A stretch of 13,291 nt of DNA, from assembly GCA_964615935.1 (NCBI GenBank), contig CAZTTG010000130.1:1-13291 (forward strand). Direction: 5' to 3'. The notes beneath the pieces are model-generated. The model worked only from the letters and a program-made list of their open reading frames with translations, was not told the DNA's origin and ran no database searches. Every line of letters starts with the position of its first letter. Position 1 is the first letter of the stretch. The position numbers were made by a program, and so were the translations under genes. Below, one piece after another: positions 6,141 through 13,291 of this stretch. The DNA is from CAZTTG01 sp964615935 (lineage in GTDB: Bacteria > Planctomycetota > UBA1135 > GCA-002686595).

Positions 6141-9100
6141 TCAGAGGGTGGGAGCGACGGTCAGCTCGGCGGCCTGGTTGCCCGCGGGGTCTTCCAGGCC
6201 CGCCGCCAGGATGAGGTCCTCGCCCGGGTTCAGGGGCAGGAGGAGCTCCACCCGGTAGTGGTCCGGCCGCACCTGGATCACGGAGTAGCCGGTCTGGCCC
6301 CCGGAGCCCGACCAGTTGGCCGGGCTGGAGGCGAAGGCGGAGTCGACGTCCTCGTCGAACAGGACGTCGTACACCATGCCCATCAGGTCCGCCCGGTAGT
6401 TGGCGAAGGCGGCCTGGAAGGCGGGCGCCGTGACGTCACCCCCGACGGCCCCGTTGAGCTGTCCGGGGGCCATGGGGACGCCGTCGTGGTTGGCGATGTT
6501 GGTGGCCGAGACGCGTACGGTCGTGGCGGCCGGCTGGAGCTCGACGCCGTCGGCCAGCCGGATGGTGACCGTGTTGCTCGGGCTCGAGTAGCGGGCGGTG
6601 GCTCCGGTGAGGCTCACCGGGGTGCCGGGCGGGCTCTCGACCGAGTAGTTGGCCAGGTTGAGGGCCGTGGAGGTCTGCACCGGCGTGCTCCACTCGATCG
6701 TCAGGGTGTCGCCCCCCACGCCGGAGACGGCCGTGCCCGACACCGAGCTGAGGAGGGGGCCTCCGGTGACCTGTGCCTGCAGGGTCGTCGAGGCGACCCC
6801 GTTGTTGCCGGCCAGATCGTCGAGGTCGATGGCGACCACGTCGCTGACCGCGGGGACCGCGGCAAACTCCGCCCGCAGGCTGCGCGGGCCGAGCGCCGTC
6901 AGGCCGACGGCATTCGAGCCGTTCAGCTGCACGTTGGAGAGGGTCGCCAGGTCGCTGGAATCATAGGCCTCGTCCAGCTCGACGATGACCGAGGTGGTGG
7001 GGTTGGCCGCGTCGATACGGGTCCGCAGCGGGTTCAGGAGCGGTCCGGACGAGTCACCCAGCCCGACCAGGGTCGGGTCGTCGTAGAACGCGCTGAGCAC
7101 TCCCTGCTGGGAGATCATGCCCTGGACCCTGATCGTGTAGGGCCCGCCCCGCAGGACGTTCTCGGCACCCGGCTGGTTGAGCCCGATGAACACCGAGCTC
7201 AGACCGGGGTACCACGCGAACTCGGCGCCGGTGAGGTCGAGCGGATCGACCCCCTGCCAGATCGTGTAGTTGTAGTGGTTCAGGCGCCCCCAGCTCCCCG
7301 GAGGGGTCAGGAACTTCACCTGGATGGTGTCGTTCTCCTCGCCGGCCATGGCCACCGGCTCGGAGGCCCCGTCCAGCAGCGTCACCTCGAGGGGATCCTC
7401 GGCCGCGACCGGGACCGTGAGGGCCGGGAACAGCGGGTTGCCGGCCAGGTCGGTCACGCCCTCCACGTCCACCGTGTCGGTGGTCAGGACGGCGAAGGGG
7501 TACACCAGGAGGACCCCCATGTCGTCGGCGGTGGGGGTGGCCGTGCTGGGCAGGCCCTTGAACACGCCGCCGCTGTCGCGGGCCGTGTACTCGGACAGGA
7601 AGGCGATGTCGTCCAGGTAGTCGCAGGGCTCGGAGAAGCGCACGGTCACATCGCTGACCTGCACGGTGTCGACCCAGGCCGTGTCCACCGTGGGCAGGTT
7701 GGACTCGGAGACCACCTGGCCCTCCCAGGGCGTGATGGAGATGGTGTTCCCGCCGAGGTCGCGCATGTAGCTCAGGGTCAGGCGGAAGCCGGAATCGCGC
7801 CTGAAGTTCTGGTCGTTGCCGCCGTTGAAGGTCAGCACCGCGATGCGCGTCGCGAAGGTGTAGGAGATGGTGACGCCGGCGGTGCTCATGGTCGTGCCGA
7901 GGGGGGACTCGACCGTCCAGAGGCTGCCGTCCAGCACCTCGCTGTCGACCATGTCGTCGTCGAAGTGCACGACCACGGTGTCGTTGTCGCTGCCCTCGAC
8001 CGCCGTGGCCACGGCGGAGAGGATCTCCGGCGGCGTGGTGTCCGTGGAGGTGAGGGCCGCCGCCACCACCGGCGTCATGACGTTGCCCGCCAGGTCGGTC
8101 ACGTTGGAAACGCTCACGGTGTTGTCGCCGGGGACGGCCAGGGCGTCCAGCTCCAGGCGCACCATCTCGAGGCCGGTCAGCCGGGTGGCCGAGACGACGC
8201 TCGGACCGCCGGAGACGCTCCAGTTGGCGGTGTTCTCGGCGCTGGTCTGCTCGACGTCCTCGGAGAAGGTGACGTCGACCGTCATCCCGGTGGGATCGAG
8301 GTTGCGGTTCTGGACGAAGGTCTGAGCCGTGGGCACCGTGGCGTCGCCCGCCGCGGTCACCTGGATCGAGTCCCCGAAGAGCTCGCCGTCGATCTCCGCG
8401 ATGCCCAGCGCCTGGATGTCGACCGTGTCGCCGTTCACCAGGTCCAGGTCGAAGTCCACCGTCAGCGTGGCGGTGGGCAGGTCGTAGCTCATCTCGGTGA
8501 TGAAGGGGATGATGGAGACCGCGGGGGCCTCGGTGGCCGTGTTCCACTCCATGGACCAGAGGGCGGTGTCCACCGCCTGCTCGGGCTCCAGGGCCTGGGT
8601 GGTGACGACGATGATCTGGTCGCCGTACTCGTTCTCCACCGTGACGGCCTTGGTGTTGACGGCGTCGTAGTCGGCCGGGACGGCGCCGCTGCTGGTGATG
8701 GCCGTCACCAGCGGATCGCCCGTCAGGACGTTGCCGTGGACGTCCATCAGCCCGTCCAGGGTGACGGTGTTCAGCCCCGGGACGATGGGGTTGTTGAAGG
8801 TCACCCGCAGGACCTCGGGCTGTCCGGTGGGCTGCTCCACGTCCACCGCCAGGTCGGGGGTGGACACCTGGAAGTGGGAGAGCTGGGTCGCGAAGACCGG
8901 GTCCATGGCCTCGTCGAAGGTGAAGTCGATCACCGCCCCCAGGGGATCCTCGACCAGGTTCTGATCGGCCGTGACGAGGCTGGGCGAGGTGGTGTCGCCG
9001 GTGCCGACGCCCGCCACCGGGGTGGTGTCCAGGCTCACGTCGGCCACGGTGGTCAGGCCGACCGCCGCCAGCTCGAAGGTGGCGTGGACGTTGACCGACT

Positions 9101-9692
9101 CGTCGGTGGTGATGGTCAGGATCTGGGTGGCCGGGACCAGGTCGAGGGTGCAGCCGGTCAGCGAAAACGGGGTGCCGCCCTGCTCGAAGGACCAGCTGGC
9201 GGGATCCTCGGCGTCGGCCTCCACCACCCAGGGTCCCCCGTCGAAGGTGACCGTGATCACGTCACCGCCCAGCCCGGGGTTCTGCGCGCCGGCAGCGGTG
9301 AAGGTGGGGGTGGAGGGGTCGCTGGTGGTCACCGCCGTCCAGCTGGAGGGGATGCCGCTCTTGCCGACCACCCGCACCTGGTGGTTGGGAGTCACCCGCT
9401 GGTCCCAGGTCACCGTGGCGGTGGTGCCGGCGGTGACCACGGTCTGGGCGGCCTGACCCCCGTCGGCCTCGAAGTGGGCCGGGGTCCAGGTCCCGCCGAG
9501 GGTGCCGGTGAAGGTCACCACCGTCGTCAGGCCGCTGGGGTTGAAGGTGAGGTCCTGCTGGGCCCCGGCGACGGAGTTGGCAGCGGTGCCGCCCCCTCCC
9601 CCTCCCGAGGAGCATCCGGTGGCGAGAAGGGCGAGGACGGCGAGCGCGAGCGCGCCCGCCCGGGCGGAGACGAGCCGACTTCCTGAGTGCAT
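6141..9692 (-). CDS. Large lipoprotein of Ig-like (SbsA/Big_5-type) repeats
   Basis: A 1183-residue secreted protein. The start at 9692 is preferred over an ATG 30 bp upstream because it gives a standard signal sequence and has GGAGG 10 nt before it. Residues 1-26 are a lipoprotein signal (LALAVLALLATGC), with lipid-modified Cys27 followed by Ser-Ser and a Gly6 run. Absence of Asp at +2 suggests the outer membrane. The rest is about eleven units of 90-120 residues. Many open with D-x-T-x-P and an F-[DS]-E/D strand (FTFDEAMD 257-264, VTFSEDVE 474-481, VLFDEDVD 1110-1117) and close with D-L-[AG]-G-N (533, 645, 748, 959; DPAGN 1168). This is the pattern of SbsA-type bacterial Ig-like domains found in S-layer, adhesion and surface proteins. 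Only Cys27, Cys181 and Cys690 are present. No enzymatic domain was seen. The gap upstream (9693-9885) holds a small hairpin at 9730-9752. Confidence 0.9.
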   Translation of the reverse strand: MHSGSRLVSARAGALALAVLALLATGCSSGGGGGGTAANSVAGAQQDLTFNPSGLTTVVTFTGTLGGTWTPAHFEADGGQAAQTVVTAGTTATVTWDQRVTPNHQVRVVGKSGIPSSWTAVTTSDPSTPTFTAAGAQNPGLGGDVITVTFDGGPWVVEADAEDPASWSFEQGGTPFSLTGCTLDLVPATQILTITTDESVNVHATFELAAVGLTTVADVSLDTTPVAGVGTGDTTSPSLVTADQNLVEDPLGAVIDFTFDEAMDPVFATQLSHFQVSTPDLAVDVEQPTGQPEVLRVTFNNPIVPGLNTVTLDGLMDVHGNVLTGDPLVTAITSSGAVPADYDAVNTKAVTVENEYGDQIIVVTTQALEPEQAVDTALWSMEWNTATEAPAVSIIPFITEMSYDLPTATLTVDFDLDLVNGDTVDIQALGIAEIDGELFGDSIQVTAAGDATVPTAQTFVQNRNLDPTGMTVDVTFSEDVEQTSAENTANWSVSGGPSVVSATRLTGLEMVRLELDALAVPGDNTVSVSNVTDLAGNVMTPVVAAALTSTDTTPPEILSAVATAVEGSDNDTVVVHFDDDMVDSEVLDGSLWTVESPLGTTMSTAGVTISYTFATRIAVLTFNGGNDQNFRRDSGFRLTLSYMRDLGGNTISITPWEGQVVSESNLPTVDTAWVDTVQVSDVTVRFSEPCDYLDDIAFLSEYTARDSGGVFKGLPSTATPTADDMGVLLVYPFAVLTTDTVDVEGVTDLAGNPLFPALTVPVAAEDPLEVTLLDGASEPVAMAGEENDTIQVKFLTPPGSWGRLNHYNYTIWQGVDPLDLTGAEFAWYPGLSSVFIGLNQPGAENVLRGGPYTIRVQGMISQQGVLSAFYDDPTLVGLGDSSGPLLNPLRTRIDAANPTTSVIVELDEAYDSSDLATLSNVQLNGSNAVGLTALGPRSLRAEFAAVPAVSDVVAIDLDDLAGNNGVASTTLQAQVTGGPLLSSVSGTAVSGVGGDTLTIEWSTPVQTSTALNLANYSVESPPGTPVSLTGATARYSSPSNTVTIRLADGVELQPAATTVRVSATNIANHDGVPMAPGQLNGAVGGDVTAPAFQAAFANYRADLMGMVYDVLFDEDVDSAFASSPANWSGSGGQTGYSVIQVRPDHYRVELLLPLNPGEDLILAAGLEDPAGNQAAELTVAPTL

Positions 9693-9850
9693 ACGAGGGG
9701 TCCCTCCGGTCTGGCCGTGCAAGGCGTGAGCGGGGATGCGGAGTTTCCCCGCACCGGCGTCCCATGGGATAGGGGCGGGACGCGCCGGCTCGGGGCCGCG
9801 GAGGGCCTATCGTCAGGGCCGCAGGGATGCTTGATGCGGGGGGATGGGTG

Positions 9851-9867
9851 GCCGGGGGCTTCCCGGC
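9851..9867 (-). terminator. Possible terminator hairpin after the propeller gene
   Basis: GCCGGG (9851-9856) and CCCGGC (9862-9867) form a 6-bp GC stem with a 5-nt loop, 18 nt past the stop codon of the propeller gene. There is no T tract. Confidence 0.35.
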
Positions 9868-9885
9868 TCCGGGACATCGCCCCGC

Positions 9886-11499
9886 TCAGAGCACCAGAGG
9901 CTCGATCCGGAGCTCCGACAGCTCGAGCGCCGCGCCGGCTCGGAAGGCGGCCTGAACCGCGAAGGGGGTACCGAGGAGCGCCCCGTGGGCGGGGAGCTGC
10001 AGCAGGAGATCGGCGCGCCCGGCGGGATCGGCCGGCCGGGCGAAGACCCGCATCCTCCGGCTCCGATCGATCAGCAGGCTGCCGCCCACCCCGGGGATCG
10101 AGGTCGGCGCGGCGGCCGGCGCCCCGAGCAGGAAGTAGACCGCCTCCGCCCCGGCCCGCCGCGCGGCGAAGTGGAGCTGCGCGCCCAGCGCGGGCTGCCC
10201 CACCACCTGGAGCTCCCGCTCCCCGGTGTCGTAGAGGCGCAGGTCCCCCAGGCCGCCGAGGGTCCCGGCGTGGACGCTCTTGGCCGCCACCGCCACGCGC
10301 GTGCCCCCCGGGTCCAGCGCCAGGTCCATGACGCTCCCGGGCAGATCGGCGGCCAGCACGGGGGCGCCTCCCCACCGCTCGAAGAGGAGCACCTCCGGCT
10401 GGGGATCGCCGGCCCCCCACAGGCCCAGCGCCACGCGCTCCCCGTCGGGGGTGATCGCCAGGTCCTGGGGCAGGTTCTGCGGTCCGCCGACCGGGCCGCC
10501 CTGCGCGTGCTCGAAGAGCCGCAACCCGCTCGGGCCGTCGAAAACCTCGAGCCGGACGGCGACGCCCTGGGTGGCCTCCCACCAGGCCACCGCGTGGGTT
10601 TCGCCCCCAGCGGAGATCGCGGCCCGCACGGCCACCTCACCGGGCGCGCCGGCGTGCTCCAGGGCGAGCAGCCAGGCTCCCCCGGTCTCCCGCAGCACCC
10701 GCAGGCGATCGTAGCCCCCGACGAGGAGCGAGCGGCCGTCCGCCGCCAGCGCCAGGGCATTCGTGGCCGCCGGCAGGACCTCCCGGTGCAGGATGCCCCC
10801 CAGGGGGTCGACCAGCAGGAGCTCCTGCTCCGCGGTCAGCGCCACCCTCTTCCCATCGGCGGAGACCGACAGGTTCCGCAGGAAGGGGGTGGCCACCCGG
10901 ACCCGAGCGGCGAGCGCGCCGGTGTGCGCGTCCAGCCAGTCGATCCAGGTCTCGCCGCTTCCGAGGTCGTAGCCGGCGACCACCAGTCGGCCGCCGTCCT
11001 CGGCGAGCTCCAGGTGGCCCGCCCCCGGCCCCCGGAAGCCCGGATCATGGGTCCAGACCGGCGCGAAGCCCGACCCGCCGGCCGCGGCCAGGGCGTCGTG
11101 CCGTGAGACCAGGGTCTTGCGGTGGGCGGGGTCGGGGTCGGGGAGCTGCAGGAGCGAGTAGAGCCGGGCCGCGTCCGCGCTGCCGCGCACCAGCGGAGGC
11201 GCGGCAGCACCCAGGGCTCCGAAGTCCTCGAAGAGAGGCGCGACCAGCGGTCCGTCCTGCGAGGAGAGCAGGGCGAGGTGCGGGGTTCCCACGGCCGGGG
11301 CGCCCCACACCAGCTGACCGCCGGCGGCGAAGTCGACTCCCATGGGAACCCAGGGAGCCGATCCATCGGCCGCGTGGATCCAGCGCAGGCCGGCCTGGAA
11401 GGGATCGGCGCCCTGCGCCCCCAGTGGCCCCGCCATGAGCAGGGTCGCCAGGGCCGCGGCCGCGATCAAGGGTCTCCGGGAGCCGTGGGAGTGCGTCAT
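9886..11499 (-). CDS. Exported beta-propeller-like protein with C-terminal tail domain
   Basis: A 537-residue protein. Residues 1-30 are a Sec signal peptide (SRRPLIAAAALATLLMAGPLGAQG) with a likely cleavage after Gly30. Residues about 160-410 carry at least six blade-like strand motifs with the S-x-D-G-x-x-V-A pattern (LELAEDGGRLVVAGY 163, LSVSADGKRVALTA 210, LALAADGRSLLVGGY 249, LAITPDGERVALGLW 347, LALDPGGTRVAVAA 393), as in WD40/YVTN-like propellers. No catalytic site is evident. Residues about 438-537 form a separate C-terminal region (FLLGAP, a G-G-x-L-L-I-D turn, LLLQLPAHGALLGTPFAVQA, then LSELRIEPLVL), similar to ends I remember from secreted Planctomycetota proteins. The start is the only ATG giving a signal peptide; its Shine-Dalgarno is poor. 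Likely periplasmic or surface-located. Function unknown. Confidence 0.85.
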   Translation of the reverse strand: MTHSHGSRRPLIAAAALATLLMAGPLGAQGADPFQAGLRWIHAADGSAPWVPMGVDFAAGGQLVWGAPAVGTPHLALLSSQDGPLVAPLFEDFGALGAAAPPLVRGSADAARLYSLLQLPDPDPAHRKTLVSRHDALAAAGGSGFAPVWTHDPGFRGPGAGHLELAEDGGRLVVAGYDLGSGETWIDWLDAHTGALAARVRVATPFLRNLSVSADGKRVALTAEQELLLVDPLGGILHREVLPAATNALALAADGRSLLVGGYDRLRVLRETGGAWLLALEHAGAPGEVAVRAAISAGGETHAVAWWEATQGVAVRLEVFDGPSGLRLFEHAQGGPVGGPQNLPQDLAITPDGERVALGLWGAGDPQPEVLLFERWGGAPVLAADLPGSVMDLALDPGGTRVAVAAKSVHAGTLGGLGDLRLYDTGERELQVVGQPALGAQLHFAARRAGAEAVYFLLGAPAAAPTSIPGVGGSLLIDRSRRMRVFARPADPAGRADLLLQLPAHGALLGTPFAVQAAFRAGAALELSELRIEPLVL

Positions 11500-11652
11500 G
11501 CGCGGGTCGTCCGGGGGGGCGGGAAGGCGGAGGCCGAGAGGTCTCCACCTGAACTGTACCCCGCCGGGCGCGGAAGGCCGGCTCGGACCCGGCGGGGGGA
11601 GCGGTTTGGGCCGGCGGGATTCGCGCGGGCGGGGGACAGGGGATAAAGTCTC

Positions 11653-11679
11653 GGGCTCGGCACCCTCCCCGCCGAGCCC
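11653..11679 (+). promoter_or_regulatory. Perfect 9-bp hairpin in the gcvT leader
   Basis: GGGCTCGGC (11653-11661) and GCCGAGCCC (11671-11679) form a perfect stem around the loop ACCCTCCCC, ending 10 nt before the gcvT ATG. It occupies the position where a Shine-Dalgarno would be, and none is visible. GATAAA (11642-11647) just upstream could be a -10 box, which would make this hairpin nearly the whole leader. It does not show the conserved sequence of a glycine riboswitch. Confidence 0.4.
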
Positions 11680-11689
11680 TCCACGGCCG

Positions 11690-12787
11690 ATGAAGCAGAC
11701 CTCCCTCCACGACCTGCACGCCGCCTCGGGCGCCAAGATGGTCGACTTCGCCGGCTGGCGCATGCCGGTCCAGTACGGACCGATCCTGGACGAGGTGCGC
11801 TGCGTCCGCGAGGCCGTCGGGCTGTTCGACCTGGGGCACATGGGCCGGCTGTCGGTGCGCGGCCCGGACGCGGTGCCCTACCTCGACCGCCTGGCCACCA
11901 ACCACTGCGCGCGGATACCGCAGGCTTCCATCCGCTACTCCCTCTTCTGCCGGGAGGACGGCAATCCCATCGACGACCTCCTGATCTACCGGGACGGCGA
12001 GGAGTCGATCTTCCTGGTGGTCAACGCCTCCAACACCGAGGTCGATCTGGCCTGGATGCGCGAGCACGCCGGAGGCTTCGACGTCGAGCTGGAGGACCAG
12101 ACCGGCGAGCTGGCCATGCTGGCCCTGCAGGGGCCGCGCTCCGCCGAGGCGCTGCAGCCGCTGGTGAGCGACCTGGACCTGTCCGAGCTGGGCTACTACA
12201 AGTTCGATCGCGGCACGGTCAGCGGGCTGGAGCGGACCCGCATCAGCCGCACCGGCTACACCGGGGAGAACGGCTTCGAGGTCTACCTGCCGGCCGCCGA
12301 GGCGCCCCGCGTCTGGGGCGAGCTCGTGGCCGCGGGCGCCGCGGCGGGCCTGCGCCCCATCGGGCTGGGCGCCCGCGACATCCTGCGCCTGGAGGCCGGC
12401 ATGCCCCTGTACGGCCACGAGATCAGCTCCGAGTACAACCCCATCGAGGCGGGCCTCGCCTTCGGCGTCTCCTTTCGCAAGTCGAAGGGCGACTGGATCG
12501 GGCGCGAGGCCCTGCTCCGGATCAAGAAGAACCCCACCCGACGCCTGGTGGGCCTCACCACCCCCGGCCCCCGCATCCCGCGCCAGGGCGCGAGCCTGCT
12601 GGAGGGCGAGCGGACCGTGGGGGTGGTCTGCTCGGGCGCCAAGTCGCCCACCCTGGACTCAAACATCGCCACCGCCTACGTCCGGCTCGGCCTGGACGAG
12701 CCCGGCACCGCGCTGGAGATCGACTTCCGGGGCAAGCGCCAGGCCTGCGTCCTGGTCGAGTTGCCCTTCTTCTCGCGGACCCGCTAG
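11690..12787 (+). CDS. gcvT: Aminomethyltransferase, glycine cleavage system T protein
   Basis: A 365-residue T protein, the usual length. It takes the aminomethyl group from the lipoyl arm of GcvH, releases ammonia and forms 5,10-methylenetetrahydrofolate. Family landmarks are in order: FAGWRMPVQY (20-29), NPIDDLLIY (92-100) with catalytic Asp96, VNASN (111-115), SRTGYTGENGFEVY (186-199), GLGARDILRLEAGMPLYGHE (225-244), then SGAKSPTLDSNIATAYV (315-331) and the terminal LPFF. FDLGHMG (46-52) has Gly where most homologues have Ser (FDxSHMG). The start MKQTSLHDLH matches family N-termini. No Shine-Dalgarno is seen; a stable hairpin precedes the ATG. It diverges from the propeller gene and is followed 52 nt later by gcvH, so the two are probably co-transcribed. 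The P protein genes would be expected beyond the right edge. Confidence 0.97.
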   Translation: MKQTSLHDLHAASGAKMVDFAGWRMPVQYGPILDEVRCVREAVGLFDLGHMGRLSVRGPDAVPYLDRLATNHCARIPQASIRYSLFCREDGNPIDDLLIYRDGEESIFLVVNASNTEVDLAWMREHAGGFDVELEDQTGELAMLALQGPRSAEALQPLVSDLDLSELGYYKFDRGTVSGLERTRISRTGYTGENGFEVYLPAAEAPRVWGELVAAGAAAGLRPIGLGARDILRLEAGMPLYGHEISSEYNPIEAGLAFGVSFRKSKGDWIGREALLRIKKNPTRRLVGLTTPGPRIPRQGASLLEGERTVGVVCSGAKSPTLDSNIATAYVRLGLDEPGTALEIDFRGKRQACVLVELPFFSRTR

Positions 12788-12805
12788 TACACGATTCCCC
12801 CAACG

Positions 12806-12822
12806 GCCTCCGGAGCGGAGGC
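12806..12822 (+). promoter_or_regulatory. Intercistronic hairpin between gcvT and gcvH
   Basis: GCCTCCG (12806-12812) and CGGAGGC (12816-12822) form a 7-bp stem with loop GAG. The 3' arm contains the only good GGAGG near gcvH, 18 nt from its ATG and therefore both sequestered and rather distant. An alternative pairing of GGAGC with GCTCC overlaps it. It could tune gcvH translation or mark an RNA processing site. Confidence 0.35.
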
Positions 12823-12839
12823 TCCACTCGAGCTCCGAC

Positions 12840-13238
12840 ATGCGCCCCGACGACCGCAAGTACCACCCCACGCACGAGTGGATCAAGCCCGACGGCGACA
12901 CCGTGCTGATCGGCATCACCGATTTCGCCGTGAAACAGCTCTCGAACGGCAACGACAGCGACCTGGTCTACTGCGACCTGCCCAGCCCGGGCCGGGTCCT
13001 GGCGGCCGGGGAGACCTTCGGCGAGATCGAGTCCGTCAAGGCCGTGTCCGACCTGAGCTCCCCCGTCGCCGGCGAGGTGCTCGAGGTCAACGGCGCCATC
13101 GAGGACCACCTCGAGATCCTGGCCCAGGATCCCTGGAACAAGGGCTGGCTGATCCGCCTGAAGCCCAGCTCCAAGAGCCTGGCGGGGCTCATGAGCCTCG
13201 AGGAGTACGAGAAGATGCTGGCCGAGGAGGAGGAGTAG
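12840..13238 (+). CDS. gcvH: Glycine cleavage system H protein
   Basis: A 132-residue H protein, the lipoylated carrier that shuttles the aminomethyl intermediate between the P, T and L proteins. The lipoylation site is ESVKAVSD, with Lys67. HPTHEWIK (9-16), GITDFA (25-30), DLVYCDLPSPG (41-51), SSPVAGEV (72-79), the VNGAIED stretch (83-89) and KGWLIRL (101-107) are in family order. Compared with Escherichia coli GcvH, as recalled, there are about five extra residues between FAVKQL and DLVY (SNGNDS). The C-terminus is very acidic (LAEEEE). The start is the ATG at 12840; MRPDDRKYHPTHEW has a normal family N-terminal length. The Shine-Dalgarno is weak or sequestered in the preceding hairpin. Confidence 0.97.
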   Translation: MRPDDRKYHPTHEWIKPDGDTVLIGITDFAVKQLSNGNDSDLVYCDLPSPGRVLAAGETFGEIESVKAVSDLSSPVAGEVLEVNGAIEDHLEILAQDPWNKGWLIRLKPSSKSLAGLMSLEEYEKMLAEEEE

Positions 13239-13260
13239 CGGGCTGATATGGGTGCAATGG

Positions 13261-13291
13261 TCAAGCCCCGAAGGGGCGGCAGCTGCGAACG
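13261..13291. repeat. Possible dispersed palindromic repeat, cut by the window edge
   Basis: GCCCC (13265-13269), loop GAA and GGGGC (13273-13277) form a tight hairpin 26 nt after the gcvH stop, followed by GGCAGCTGCG. The phrase AAGCCCCGAAGGGGCGGCAG resembles, from memory, palindromic elements dispersed in intergenic regions of several environmental phyla. It could equally serve as the gcvT-gcvH terminator. A 14-codon open frame from 13248 (MGAMVKPRRGG) does not look like the start of gcvP. Confidence 0.45.

Noticed and set aside
6258..9686. A 1142-codon open frame on the plus strand, antisense to the Ig-like lipoprotein gene
   Set aside because: Its translation is Gly/Val/His/Asp/Arg-rich with no domain pattern. 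At this GC level the sense codons that would create antisense stops are rare, so long antisense frames arise passively.
9760..9769. The TCCCATGGGA palindrome upstream of the lipoprotein gene
   Set aside because: The same 10-mer also occurs inside the propeller coding region (11338-11347), and it has no partner elements suggesting an operator.
11500..11689. A glycine riboswitch upstream of gcvT
   Set aside because: Glycine riboswitches often precede gcvT, but the conserved core with its tandem aptamer features is absent and the 190-bp gap is mostly G/C tracts.
11045..12418. A 457-codon minus-strand frame over gcvT
   Set aside because: It is antisense to gcvT, whose family motifs are unambiguous, and has no recognisable domain of its own.

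Overview
This window is a very GC-rich bacterial chromosomal segment with strong G/C bias at third codon positions. The organism looks Gram-negative-like: there is a lipoprotein signal peptide without Asp at +2, and a Sec-exported beta-propeller protein. The L28 protein has a Zn-binding CxxC pair and an internal stretch of a type I associate with Planctomycetota. The C-terminal region of the exported propeller protein also resembles tails I recall from secreted proteins of large-genome Planctomycetota. The MglA/MglB pair is closest, among proteins I know, to that of Myxococcus. I therefore suggest an uncultured Planctomycetota or Myxococcota-like lineage, held only loosely.

Layout. Seven of the eleven genes before the glycine-cleavage pair lie on the minus strand as a left-hand block: a lysine-rich histone-H1-like protein cut by the left edge (1-126), a 721-bp gap, rpmB (848-1096), a G/C-tract-rich gap, then a five-gene operon read from 5941 down to 1389. 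A 49-nt GC hairpin (6071-6119) separates this operon from a 1183-residue Ig-like-repeat lipoprotein (6141-9692) and an exported beta-propeller protein (9886-11499), both also on the minus strand. On the plus strand, diverging at about 11.6 kb, are gcvT (11690-12787) and gcvH (12840-13238), two parts of the glycine cleavage system. The window ends inside what looks like a dispersed palindromic repeat.

The most interesting part is the five-gene operon. In transcription order it encodes a TPR-like protein with a mid-protein membrane segment, a TPR-like protein with a C-terminal Roadblock domain, a stand-alone Roadblock protein, an MglA-type small GTPase extended by a proline-rich repeat linker and a C-terminal membrane anchor, and an MglB-type Roadblock GTPase-activating protein. 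Genes are joined by two ATGA overlaps, a 1-nt gap and a 12-nt gap. MglA and MglB in Myxococcus set front-rear polarity. Here the GTPase seems permanently tethered to a membrane and comes with two further Roadblock partners and a membrane TPR protein, which suggests a membrane-bound GTPase/Roadblock module for polarity, surface organisation or trafficking. I know of no described system with exactly this composition.

No CRISPR array, insertion sequence, tRNA or rRNA gene was seen.
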